Positions 25,242 to 33,729 of a stretch of 64,000 nt of DNA are shown in pieces. The position numbers and the translations under genes were made by a program. The notes below the pieces were generated by a model. The model ran no database searches, was not told the origin of the DNA, and worked only from the letters and a program-made list of their open reading frames with translations. Each line of letters opens with the position of its first letter. The stretch's first letter is position 1. This stretch comes from G965197555 sp965197555 (lineage in GTDB: Bacteria > Chloroflexota > Dehalococcoidia > Lucifugimonadales > UBA3495), in contig OZ240213.1 of NCBI GenBank assembly GCA_965197555.1, positions 124,001-188,000 of the forward strand, written 5' to 3'.

Positions 25242-26912
25242 ATGGCCAAACTTACGGGTGCCCATCTTTTCATCCAGTGTTTGAAACAGGAAGGGATCCA
25301 GAAAGTCTTTACAATCGTCGGGGATACGATACTGCCGCTAGTGGACGCGGCGGCCGATGAAGGTATCGAGTTCATCGACGCTCGGCATGAAGGCGCAGCC
25401 ATGCACATGGCGGACGGCTACGCCCGGGTCACTGGAGGGCCCGCTGTTGGCATTTTCACTGGGGGTCCTGGTTTCGCAAATGCCATTTCAGCCCTTCCAG
25501 CAATCTACACCGCGGAGAGCCCGGTGGTTTTTGTGGCCGGGTCCGCTGAGCTCCCGGAAAAAGGAATGGCCACGTTTCAAGAGATCGACCAGACCTCCAT
25601 GGCAGCGCCGGTAACCAAGGGCTCCTGGTTGATCCACGACCGGAGACGGATACCGGAGTTCGTTGCCACTGCTTTCCGTACCGCGCTGTCAGGTAGACCG
25701 GGTCCCGTGCATCTGACACTTCCGATAGACCTGCAAGAGCAAGAGATTACAGAGGAAGAGCTGCCCCGGTACATGCCTTCTGAGTACCGCCACCAAGGCC
25801 GGCCCCAGGGAGACCCCTCGCTGGTCCGGGAAGCCGTCGATCTATTGAGTCGAGCGAAGCGGCCGGTAATCATCGCTGGAAATCCCGCCAGGTACTCCAT
25901 GGACTCCGATCAATTGCAGCGGCTAGCTGAAACTACCGGCGTACCGGTTTTCACCGTGGAACAGGCCCGGGGACTGCTGGACGACGACCATCCGCTATGC
26001 CTTGGTTACGCCGACGGGGCGATGAACCCGGCAGCCCGCCGTTTCCGGGAAGCAGATGTAGTTCTGCTGCTCGGCAAACGGATGGACCATCGCTACCGGT
26101 ACGGCAACATCTTCAGCCCCTCCGCTCGTATCATTCAAGCCGATCCATCGCCAGCTGAGATCGGCCGCAACCATGGCGTCGCCATTGGACTTCTGGCTGA
26201 TCTAGGGGCCCTAGCAGACCAAATCACCGCCACTTTCGGTAATTCTCGGCTTGAAGACATCAATCCTTGGATCACGCAACTTCGGGATGACCGGGCCGCA
26301 TGGCTGCAACGGCTGCGAGAGAAAGCCACTGCCGAACAACCGATGCACCCTCTGGACGTTTACACCGGAATTGAGAAACTCATTGACCGGGACACATTTA
26401 TAGTCTTGGACGGCGGCGATTACGTGCAGTGGGGCCGATCCTTCCTCAAAGCCCGGCAACCCGGCCACTTCATACGCCTGGGGCCATTGAGCCATCTGGG
26501 TGCGGGGATCCCCTATGGCATGGCTGCCAAGCTAGCCTACCCGGATAGAAAGGTCCTGGTATTCATGGGCGACGGTTCTTTCGGTTTCTATTCTATGGAA
26601 TACGACACCTGCATCCGCCACAATCTTCCCATCACGACGGTGATGGGTAACGACGCTACCTGGGGTATAGATAAAACATTTCAACTGGCCTACTTTAACC
26701 GGGCGGTAGGCACAGACCTTCGTTACATCCGCTACGATCAAGTGGTCGAGGCCATTGGCGGGTACGCCGAACACGTAGAAAAAGCGGAAGAGGTCTCGCC
26801 AGCAGTGCAACGGGCACTAGCTTCAGGGAGGCCGTCCCTGGTCAATGTGGATGTAAAACCCGGCGCCAGCCCCCTGGCTGAGGCAATGATTGCTCGGAGG
26901 ACGGAGGGCTAA
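25242..26912 (+). CDS. Thiamine-diphosphate enzyme (acetolactate synthase large-subunit-like)
   Basis: A 556-residue ThDP enzyme with three domains. The pyrimidine domain holds the catalytic Glu in FIDARHEGAAMHMADGYARVTG (about residues 43-65). The central domain is VIIAGNPAR...VVLLLGKRMD. The PP domain has GDGSFGFYSMEYDTCIRHNLPITTVMGNDATWG, where the usual NN pair of the GDG-x-NN motif is GN. Related enzymes are acetolactate synthase, oxalyl-CoA decarboxylase and benzaldehyde lyase. No small regulatory subunit lies nearby, so a catabolic decarboxylase or lyase is more likely than branched-chain biosynthesis. GGGGAGGG gives a strong start at 25242. The RdhA-like gene follows 170 bases later. 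Confidence 0.88.
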   Translation: MAKLTGAHLFIQCLKQEGIQKVFTIVGDTILPLVDAAADEGIEFIDARHEGAAMHMADGYARVTGGPAVGIFTGGPGFANAISALPAIYTAESPVVFVAGSAELPEKGMATFQEIDQTSMAAPVTKGSWLIHDRRRIPEFVATAFRTALSGRPGPVHLTLPIDLQEQEITEEELPRYMPSEYRHQGRPQGDPSLVREAVDLLSRAKRPVIIAGNPARYSMDSDQLQRLAETTGVPVFTVEQARGLLDDDHPLCLGYADGAMNPAARRFREADVVLLLGKRMDHRYRYGNIFSPSARIIQADPSPAEIGRNHGVAIGLLADLGALADQITATFGNSRLEDINPWITQLRDDRAAWLQRLREKATAEQPMHPLDVYTGIEKLIDRDTFIVLDGGDYVQWGRSFLKARQPGHFIRLGPLSHLGAGIPYGMAAKLAYPDRKVLVFMGDGSFGFYSMEYDTCIRHNLPITTVMGNDATWGIDKTFQLAYFNRAVGTDLRYIRYDQVVEAIGGYAEHVEKAEEVSPAVQRALASGRPSLVNVDVKPGASPLAEAMIARRTEG

Positions 26913-27082
26913 CACCGAACTCCTGACCCACTATCAAGTATCTCGCACAAAAGTATCTAGGAAACGAATACATAAATAGCCTTTACATAGGCTTGACAAA
27001 TAAAAATGCACCGGGTATTGTTTGGGCAAGGCTCAGGCACCCGAGCTTGGCGTACTCTATGTTTATTCTTGGGAGGATTGGT

Positions 27083-28360
27083 ATGCTGAAAATCGGTCAC
27101 GAGGTGGTGCGTCCTGGAAAACTTTCCGGTGATGCCCCTGTAACTATTTCTGTACCAGAGGAACTGGAGACTGTACCGGGGATCCCTCTTAACTACCGAG
27201 AGATCGACTGGTATGCGCGAGAATACCCGTTGGAGACAATGAACATCACGGAGCGGGCATCACGCGATTGGGCCAACACGATTCGCGACCAGCACGTGGA
27301 AATGCGGGAGATCCGCAAAGAGCACGACAAGCTCAATCAGCCGTTGATTATGGCTGCCCGTATGACCGGGGAGCAGGAGCCAACGGTCGAGCCCACGGGT
27401 GGGGACGTCACCCAGCAGATTAAGGACAAGGCTCGCGCCCTGGGATTCTTGGAAGTAGGTATCACAGCCTATGACCACCGGTACACCTACCAGAGTAAGA
27501 AGGACTGGGTCAAGTTCCCCAATGCCATTTGCTTGGCTTACGAGCAGGACTACGAGCCCACCCAGACGATCCCGAGTATCGACGCTGAGATCGTGCACTC
27601 CAGTACCTACAGGACCGAGGGTGCTGCGGGCCTGGAGTTGGGACGCTTCATCAACTCTCTGGGCTATCGTGCTCAAGTGCACAGCCCCAACGACAACACC
27701 GGCCCCTACATACCGATGTTCGTAGCCGCTGGTCTGGGGCAGCTGGGAGCCTGTGGATACTTGTTGACCCCCCATGTCGGCTCCAGGTGCCGACTGATGA
27801 TCATCACCACCGACGCTGAGGTCGCTCAAGACAAGCCGGTGGACTACGGCATCCATGCTTTCTGCCAGGTATGCCAGGTGTGTGTGAACCGTTGCCCGGG
27901 CCGCGCCCTAATGCGGGACAAGATCTGGTGGCGTGGTATCGAGAAGAACAAGCTTTACTTCAAGCGCTGCCGCCCGGTAATGGCTCGATACCTGGGCTGT
28001 GGAATCTGCATGAAGGTATGCCCCATCCAGAAGTACGGCATGCAGACTGTGATGGAGCACTACGCTGTAACCGGCCAGGTTCTAGGCAAGGGCACTCACG
28101 ACCTGGAAGGCTACGAGATTGAGGGCAAGGGCTACTTCGGCCCTGGTGAACTCCCTGTCTTCGAGCGGGAATTCTTCAGCGGCATGCCCCATGGCGACAC
28201 CAGCGAGTGGGCCTTCGACAGGTTTAGGGAACAGGCCGCGGTTGCTGGCGGCGCGATCACCGATGAGATGATTGCGGAGCTCAGGGAAGAAGTCCAACGC
28301 GGCCTCAACCAGAGCCAAGACAACATCGACATGATGTACGAGGAAGAAGACTACATCTAG
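27083..28360 (+). CDS. Reductive-dehalogenase/QueG-like corrinoid Fe-S protein
   Basis: A 425-residue cytoplasmic protein. The central region (GLGQLGACGYLLTPHVGSRCRLMIITTDAEV, about 217-247) is shared by RdhA reductive dehalogenases and epoxyqueuosine reductase. Two 4Fe-4S clusters follow: Cys261, 264, 267 and 271 (CQVCQVCVNRCP), then Cys296 with 306, 309 and 313 (CGICMKVCP). There is no twin-arginine signal, and no RdhB-type anchor gene is adjacent, so it is not a classical respiratory dehalogenase. I use ATG 27083 because GGGAGG is at 27071-27076; an upstream in-frame start at 26993 has no such site. A terminator follows. A B12-dependent reductive reaction is inferred. Confidence 0.8.
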   Translation: MLKIGHEVVRPGKLSGDAPVTISVPEELETVPGIPLNYREIDWYAREYPLETMNITERASRDWANTIRDQHVEMREIRKEHDKLNQPLIMAARMTGEQEPTVEPTGGDVTQQIKDKARALGFLEVGITAYDHRYTYQSKKDWVKFPNAICLAYEQDYEPTQTIPSIDAEIVHSSTYRTEGAAGLELGRFINSLGYRAQVHSPNDNTGPYIPMFVAAGLGQLGACGYLLTPHVGSRCRLMIITTDAEVAQDKPVDYGIHAFCQVCQVCVNRCPGRALMRDKIWWRGIEKNKLYFKRCRPVMARYLGCGICMKVCPIQKYGMQTVMEHYAVTGQVLGKGTHDLEGYEIEGKGYFGPGELPVFEREFFSGMPHGDTSEWAFDRFREQAAVAGGAITDEMIAELREEVQRGLNQSQDNIDMMYEEEDYI

Positions 28361-28390
28361 TAGTTCCTCGAAGTAGATCAGCTCCTAAAG

Positions 28391-28420
28391 ACAAGGCCCC
28401 GCGAATGCGGGGCCTTGTTA
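28391..28420 (+). terminator. Hairpin terminator after the RdhA-like gene
   Basis: A perfect 12-bp stem (28391-28402 with 28407-28418) with a GAAT loop, followed by TAATTCTT. It may also end transcription from the convergent pentapeptide-TIR gene. Confidence 0.85.
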
Positions 28421-28456
28421 ATTCTTACGCCAGCGACGGCGTTCCGCGGGGACCGG

Positions 28457-29725
28457 CTATCCCGGATTCTGGTAGAGGGGAACACCGGCTGCGGCGGTCT
28501 GATTCTTACCCAGGTTCTCGGCCAAGCGGGACAGCTCCCGGCGGTAGGCCTCGCCATCAGAGTCCCGGCCCCGTAGATCGAAGACAATATGCTCGCTGCT
28601 CAAATTGCGGGCGAGGCCCCTCCCTCTGGGCTGGGCAACAGTGCCGTCCGGGGCCACCAGGTAGAGCACCCACTGGCCCTCCTTCAATTGTCGCTCTTTT
28701 GCTCCATTTATATCGTTTCGCACTGTTTCGCTGTCCAACGCTGCTTGGGAGCCGACCACGATCAGTTTGTCGTAGGCTCGGGCCCCCCGCTCCACCTCTT
28801 CTTGATCGGAGGTACTGTGGCGCTCCACCAGCGCATTCCCCCGAGAGTCCTCGGAGAAAAGCCAACAACGGACCCCCAGTCCTCGCAGATCGGCCTGTAG
28901 GGCGTCTGCGAAGCTACGGTCCTGGCGGGAACAGGAAATAAAGCACGAGTCCATGGACCCAGGGACAGGTACCAAGTTGCGCTGGAACTCTATCATAGAC
29001 TCCAGTGCCCCGGTACCCATCAGAAAACGTTCGTTTATTTGGCCGCCCGAACGATAGACTGTGTCGATACCTACCGTGCTAGGAGCATCATGAATGACCT
29101 GGTCTAGGCCCTCTGCCGCACCCAGGTCGCAGTCCTGAAAGATCGTGTACCCCACAGTGGACCCTTCGAACTTGGCTCCTGTCAGCACCGGGCTGCGCAA
29201 TACCGCCTCATACAGGTCGGATTGGTGTAACCTGGCGTTGGTGAAATCGGACCTGGTCAAGGCCGCCCTGCTCAGGTTGGCCTCGCTGAGGTCCGCCTCG
29301 CTGAGATTGGCTTCGGTAAGGTTGGCCCGGGACAGGTTAGCGCCCGCTAAGACAGCTCCGCTAAGATTGGCACCCGACAATATAGCGCGGTCCAAGTCGG
29401 CGCCGGACAGGTCTGCGCCGCTGAGATTGGCACCCCGGAGGTTGGCGCCGTTGAGAAGAGATTTGCTCAGGTTGGCTTGGACCAAATTGGCGTGGTATAG
29501 GTGACATGGGTTTAGGCGACAGCCTGACAGATTCGCCCGCTGCAGCATCGCGCCCATAAGATCGGAGTCCCGCAGGTCCGCTCCACTTATGTTCACCTGG
29601 GGAATCCGAGCGTAGCTCATGTACGCAGCCTTAAGGTCCAGGATCTCATTGGGGTTCTCTTCTCTCCACCTGGCTACGATGTCGCGGCCTCGCCTGACTA
29701 ACTGAACGTGCTCCATGTTGGCCAT
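28457..29725 (-). CDS. Pentapeptide-repeat protein fused to a TIR domain
   Basis: A 422-residue fusion. Residues about 45-200 are tandem pentapeptides of the A(N/D)LxG type, which fold as a right-handed quadrilateral beta-helix. About 60 linker residues follow. From residue 260 (SCFISCSRQDRSFADALQADLRGLGVRCWLFSED) comes a TIR domain. YDKLIVVGSQAALDSETVRNDI carries a Glu near 333 placed like the NADase catalytic Glu. TIR domains in bacteria cleave NAD+ or make signalling nucleotides, often in phage defence. I start at ATG 29725 (GGGAG 8 bases upstream) rather than GTG 29734. It stands alone and converges with the RdhA-like gene. A defence or signalling role is inferred. Confidence 0.85.
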   Translation of the reverse strand: MANMEHVQLVRRGRDIVARWREENPNEILDLKAAYMSYARIPQVNISGADLRDSDLMGAMLQRANLSGCRLNPCHLYHANLVQANLSKSLLNGANLRGANLSGADLSGADLDRAILSGANLSGAVLAGANLSRANLTEANLSEADLSEANLSRAALTRSDFTNARLHQSDLYEAVLRSPVLTGAKFEGSTVGYTIFQDCDLGAAEGLDQVIHDAPSTVGIDTVYRSGGQINERFLMGTGALESMIEFQRNLVPVPGSMDSCFISCSRQDRSFADALQADLRGLGVRCWLFSEDSRGNALVERHSTSDQEEVERGARAYDKLIVVGSQAALDSETVRNDINGAKERQLKEGQWVLYLVAPDGTVAQPRGRGLARNLSSEHIVFDLRGRDSDGEAYRRELSRLAENLGKNQTAAAGVPLYQNPG

Positions 29726-29938
29726 ATCGGTCACTCCCAGCTAGGTGTACGTTCTTCAACGATCAACAAGGGTCAATAATATGCGGCCTATACAAGAATG
29801 GGGTGTGGAGTGGCTAGGCATGAGCACCCGCTGGTGAGAAGTTAGAATGCGGAGCGTGCCCAGACGCAGCGGAATTGTAGCATACGGCTTGGAGCATCTG
29901 CCAACCAGATGCTCAGGATTGGTCCGGTCGCCTGCCGG

Positions 29939-30292
29939 TCAGCCACCAGTCTCTATTACTGCCCGCCGATGTGTGCCTTCGCCCAGCTTTCGGTCTCCCT
30001 CATAGGCTTCCACTCTAAACGTCAGCCGATTGCGGTCTACTTCCAATAGCTCCGCGTAGGCCGTTATGTTGGCGCCGACGTCAGCAGGTGCAATGTGGCG
30101 CACGTTCACTTCAAACCCCACGGATGTCTGCCCTTCAGCCAAATACCCGTGCACGCCTTCTATAGCTGCTTGCTCCATGAGGGCGATCATCGCTGGTGTG
30201 CTGAATTTCTTTACGTGCCCCGCAACATTGTGCTCACAGACCAACGTTCCCTTTTGTCCCTTGGCACCGGGACGGACCGTCAAACTTACCAT
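29939..30292 (-). CDS. FlK-like hotdog thioesterase
   Basis: A 117-residue hotdog-fold protein. The segments AGHVKKFSTPAMIALMEQAAIEGV, TSVGFEVNVRHIAPADVGANITAYAELLEVDRNRLTFRVEAYEGDRKLGEGTHRRAVI match the fluoroacetyl-CoA thioesterase-like family. The conserved Ser/Thr-Pro (FSTPAM), Glu and His residues of that family are visible. It probably hydrolyses a short acyl-CoA. I start at ATG 30292, preceded by AGGAG 10 bases away; the frame is open upstream to 30448, but that extension is not family-like. It diverges from argF. Confidence 0.75.
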   Translation of the reverse strand: MVSLTVRPGAKGQKGTLVCEHNVAGHVKKFSTPAMIALMEQAAIEGVHGYLAEGQTSVGFEVNVRHIAPADVGANITAYAELLEVDRNRLTFRVEAYEGDRKLGEGTHRRAVIETGG

Positions 30293-30510
30293 AGCCAATT
30301 GTCTCCTGACCGGCTCCGGATCACTCCGTAGAGCTTCCATCGCCTTAGGCTCGAGAAGGGTTATTTGGGGGCGGGAACTCGGGCCATGATAACAGATACG
30401 GAGGATGTTGCAGACCAGCGGCAAATACCCCATTAAATCATGCTTCAAACGTAACTAGCTTGAGCAGCACTTTGGATTGATATAACATGCACAACCAAAC
30501 AGGGGCAGTT

Positions 30511-31431
30511 ATGCTAGAGAAGAAAGACCTACTGTCGGTGACGGACCTCAGTCCAAGCGAGACCCGCTGGGTGGTTTCCCGGGCCTTGGAGCTGAAGAGC
30601 CAAGGAACGACCAACATTCTCAACGGTCGGTCGCTGGCTCTCGTATTCGAGAAACCTTCTCTCCGCACCCGGGCCAGCTTCCAAGTCGGGATACATGAGA
30701 TGGGCGGACACTCTATCTACCTGGGTCCGGAGGAAGTGGGGCTCGGTACCCGGGAGCCGGCTGCAGACATAGCCCGGGTCCTCTCCGGGTACGTGGACTG
30801 CATCATCGCCCGCGTATTCTCCCACCAACAACTTGAGGAACTCTCCGCTCACTCCAGCGTTCCGGTGATCAACGCGCTTTCAGACTTGGAGCATCCCTGC
30901 CAGATCATGGCCGACCTGGTTACCATTCAGGAACACAAACAACAACTAGATTCATTGAGATTGGCCTTCATCGGCGATGGCAATAACGTGGCCCGCAGTC
31001 TGTCCCTAGCCCTTCCTGCCATCGGCATGAGCTTCGTAATCGCCACACCCCAAGGGTATGCTTTGGATAAAGCTTCATTGCAGCAGGCCAGAGCGCGGGC
31101 CTCCAATGCTGACTCAGAGGTCTCCGCAGTAACTGACCCTGTGATAGCTGCCAAAGGGGCCGACGTTATATATACCGATGTTTGGACCAGCATGGGCCAA
31201 GAAGAGGAATCCAGGAAGAGGCGTCAGGATTTCGCTGGTTTCTCAGTTGACTCCGCACTGATGTCCTTAGCAAAGTCAGACGCGATTTTTATGCATGACA
31301 TGCCAGCTCACTATGGGGAGGAAGTGCCTCCAGGAATGCTGGAACACCCTCAGTCGGTCGCCTACAACCAAGCTCACAACCGATTACACGCGCACAAAGC
31401 TATACTGGATCTGATCATGGGTGGGCATTAA
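30511..31431 (+). CDS. argF: Ornithine carbamoyltransferase
   Basis: A 306-residue carbamoyltransferase of arginine biosynthesis. KDLLSVTDLS opens the N-terminal domain, and FEKPSLRTRASF holds the carbamoyl-phosphate loop (SxRTR). DLEHPCQIMADL contains the second conserved motif. At the ornithine site the usual HCLP is HDMP (FMHDMPAHYGEEV), so the ornithine-contacting Cys is replaced by Asp; the neighbouring residues are standard. DVWTSMGQEEE corresponds to the D-x-x-x-SMG motif of OTCases, supporting ornithine as substrate. ATG 30511 with AGGGG upstream is preferred to ATG 30487. The der gene follows 32 bases later, so cotranscription is possible. Confidence 0.9.
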   Translation: MLEKKDLLSVTDLSPSETRWVVSRALELKSQGTTNILNGRSLALVFEKPSLRTRASFQVGIHEMGGHSIYLGPEEVGLGTREPAADIARVLSGYVDCIIARVFSHQQLEELSAHSSVPVINALSDLEHPCQIMADLVTIQEHKQQLDSLRLAFIGDGNNVARSLSLALPAIGMSFVIATPQGYALDKASLQQARARASNADSEVSAVTDPVIAAKGADVIYTDVWTSMGQEEESRKRRQDFAGFSVDSALMSLAKSDAIFMHDMPAHYGEEVPPGMLEHPQSVAYNQAHNRLHAHKAILDLIMGGH

Positions 31432-31463
31432 TCCTTTAGCCCAATACCGTTTGGAGAGCCAAA

Positions 31464-32819
31464 TTGCAGCAACCCATTCTAGCAATCGTCGGAAGGCCCA
31501 ACGTTGGAAAATCTTCCTTGTTCAACCGGATATTGGGCCGCAGGCACGCCATCGTGTCTGAAGTTGCTGGCACAACCCGTGACCGATTGATCAGCCAGGT
31601 TAATTGGGAGGGACACCAGTTCATTCTTATTGATACCGGGGGTCTGGAGTCGGACCCGGAGGGACCTATCCGCCAGAAAGTCCAAGAGCAAGCCGATATG
31701 GCCATGGCGGAGGCAGACGCCATAGTATTTGTGGCCGACGTTACAGACGGACCGACGCCCACGGACCATCAAGTGGCCGACCGTCTGCGGCGCTCGCAAA
31801 AGCCCGTCATCCTGGCGGTGAACAAGGTGGACAACGACAACCGGGAATTCGCCGCCTCGGAGTTTTATCAACTGGGAATTGGCGAGCCGTTACCGGTCAG
31901 CGCCTACCACAGCTATGGGATCTATCCCTTGATGGAGCGGATCATGTTGGAAACCGGCATCGAGCCGGAACCAACGGAGGAGTATGCTGAAGGCGAAGAA
32001 GCCGCGCCGGAGGACTCCCAGGAGCTAAGACTGGCTATTGTCGGGCGCACCAACGTCGGTAAGTCCATGCTTTTGAACTCTGTTCTAGGATTGGAGCGGG
32101 CCATCGTCAGCCAGGTGACGGGGACCACCCGCGACGCGTTGGACACACCCATGAACTACCGAGGACAGGACTTGGTGCTGATTGATACCGCCGGCATCCG
32201 GCGTCCCGGCCGGGTGGAGCGGGGTATTGAGAAGTACAGCGTAATCAGGGCGGTCAATGCAGTTGGCCGCAGCGACATCACGGTCTTGGTCACCGATGCC
32301 ACGGAGCTAGCAACCGCCCAGGACGCCCACATCGCAGGTCTGGCCTGGGAGATATGCCGCGGCTTGATTGTCGTGGTCAACAAATGGGACCTAGTGGGAG
32401 AAGACGCCAATTATTCTCGTGAGGCGGCGGAGGCCAAAGTCCAGGAGCGGCTCCATTTCATGCCTTATGTACCCATCTGCTTTACATCCGCTCTTCTAGG
32501 TCACGGAATCTCCGGCCTGATGCGCCAGGCGCTACAATTATGGCAGGAACGGCAGCGTCAAGTCCCCTCAAGGCAACTACAATACGCCTTGGCCGATGCG
32601 CTGGCCAACCATAATCCTCCAACAATTAAGAGTAGGGGCAACAAGCGGGCCCGCTTTGGTCGATTGCAACAAGTTGGGGTGAACCCACCAACATTTCTGT
32701 TTTCGGTGGACAATCCGGAGTTGATACACTTTTCTTACCGACGCTACCTGGAAAACCAACTACGCACGTCGTTCGGGTTCGACCACACTCACCTTAGGCT
32801 CGTGTTCAAGCAGCGATGA
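31464..32819 (+). CDS. der: Ribosome biogenesis GTPase Der (double Era-like)
   Basis: A 451-residue protein with two tandem GTPase domains and a C-terminal KH-like domain. G1 motifs are GRPNVGKSS and GRTNVGKSM. G3 is DTGG and DTAG, and G4 is NKVD and NKWD. TTRDR and TTRDA are the switch I regions. SRGNKRARFGRLQQVGVNPPTFLFSVDNPELIHFSYRRYLENQLR is the KH domain. It acts in 50S subunit assembly. The start is probably TTG 31464, with GGAGAG 5 bases upstream; no ATG lies near. Its stop overlaps the plsY start by 4 bases (ATGA). Confidence 0.97.
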   Translation: MQQPILAIVGRPNVGKSSLFNRILGRRHAIVSEVAGTTRDRLISQVNWEGHQFILIDTGGLESDPEGPIRQKVQEQADMAMAEADAIVFVADVTDGPTPTDHQVADRLRRSQKPVILAVNKVDNDNREFAASEFYQLGIGEPLPVSAYHSYGIYPLMERIMLETGIEPEPTEEYAEGEEAAPEDSQELRLAIVGRTNVGKSMLLNSVLGLERAIVSQVTGTTRDALDTPMNYRGQDLVLIDTAGIRRPGRVERGIEKYSVIRAVNAVGRSDITVLVTDATELATAQDAHIAGLAWEICRGLIVVVNKWDLVGEDANYSREAAEAKVQERLHFMPYVPICFTSALLGHGISGLMRQALQLWQERQRQVPSRQLQYALADALANHNPPTIKSRGNKRARFGRLQQVGVNPPTFLFSVDNPELIHFSYRRYLENQLRTSFGFDHTHLRLVFKQR

Positions 32820-33535
32820 GCAGGTTTTTCAACTCGGTCATTCTTGGTGCAGTACTGCTGGCGTTGCTCACCGGCGGTGTGGTCGCCACGTTTCTGACGA
32901 TGGGAAATGAGCCGGAGCCAGCTCGGTACGCGGTGGTACTCGCCCTCGCCTACCTTCTAGGCTCCATCCCTTGGGGATATGTTCTGCTGAGGTGGCGGCT
33001 GGGATTAGATATACGCGAATTCGGCAGCGGTGGCATCGGTGGGGCCAACGTTTTGAGAACCGCCGGGGGCAAAGTAGCCGGCGTTGTACTCGCCCTCGAC
33101 TTGGGCAAAGGGATACTAGCGGTGGTGCTGGCCAGAGAAGTAGTAGGGGAGGCCCCCGCCGAGGTGGCGGCCGGCCTGTTGGTGCTGGCTGGACACAACT
33201 GGCCTATATTCCTTCAATTCCGCGGCGGTCGAGGCGTAGCCACCGGCTTGGGAGGCCTTTCAGTAATGGCCCCCATGGCCGCGGGCATCGGTGCTTTCTG
33301 TTTCATTCTTGTCGCTCTATTAAGCCGATATATTTCCCTGGCCTCAATGTCTGGGGCGGTTATTGCTTGCCTGTCTGTGCTTGCCCTCGCTCTGGCCGGG
33401 ATTTACTCCAGTGTCTATACTATTTATGCTTTCTTGGGTGCTGTGATGATATTTTGGCAGCACCGGGAGAATATCCGTCGGCTGTTCCATGGTAACGAGC
33501 GGCGATTGGGCCAATCGGGCGAAAGGCTGCACTAA
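32816..33535 (+). CDS. plsY: Acyl-phosphate:glycerol-3-phosphate acyltransferase
   Basis: A 239-residue membrane enzyme that transfers the acyl group of acyl-phosphate to glycerol-3-phosphate, the first step of phospholipid synthesis. Hydrophobic helices are visible at 8-28, 40-60, 82-110, 125-145 and 155-215. The motifs are GSIPWGYVLLR, GSGGIGGANVLR (usually GSGNIGATN), GHNWPIFLQFRGGRGVATGLG (usually GGKGVAT) and the C-terminal WQHRENIRRLFHG. The Lys-to-Arg and Asn-to-Gly changes are conservative. Translation is coupled to der through ATGA. gpsA follows, a conserved cluster supplying its substrate. Confidence 0.94.
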   Translation: MSRFFNSVILGAVLLALLTGGVVATFLTMGNEPEPARYAVVLALAYLLGSIPWGYVLLRWRLGLDIREFGSGGIGGANVLRTAGGKVAGVVLALDLGKGILAVVLAREVVGEAPAEVAAGLLVLAGHNWPIFLQFRGGRGVATGLGGLSVMAPMAAGIGAFCFILVALLSRYISLASMSGAVIACLSVLALALAGIYSSVYTIYAFLGAVMIFWQHRENIRRLFHGNERRLGQSGERLH

Positions 33536-33729
33536 TCAGGGGCGATTTCCAGTTGTAGTCCAATAAGTTGATCCTGAGTTTGGAGCTAGGGCTCACCGCA
33601 ATGTTTCGACAACCTCGCCACAAACCTTCCGAATCGTCGGTTCTGAGCTTGTCTACGGCATGTAGCCCGACGCCCAGCCTTTAGCCTACCCTTGACAGCA
33701 GACCAATTAACCCAGGAGAAAGCGGTCGA

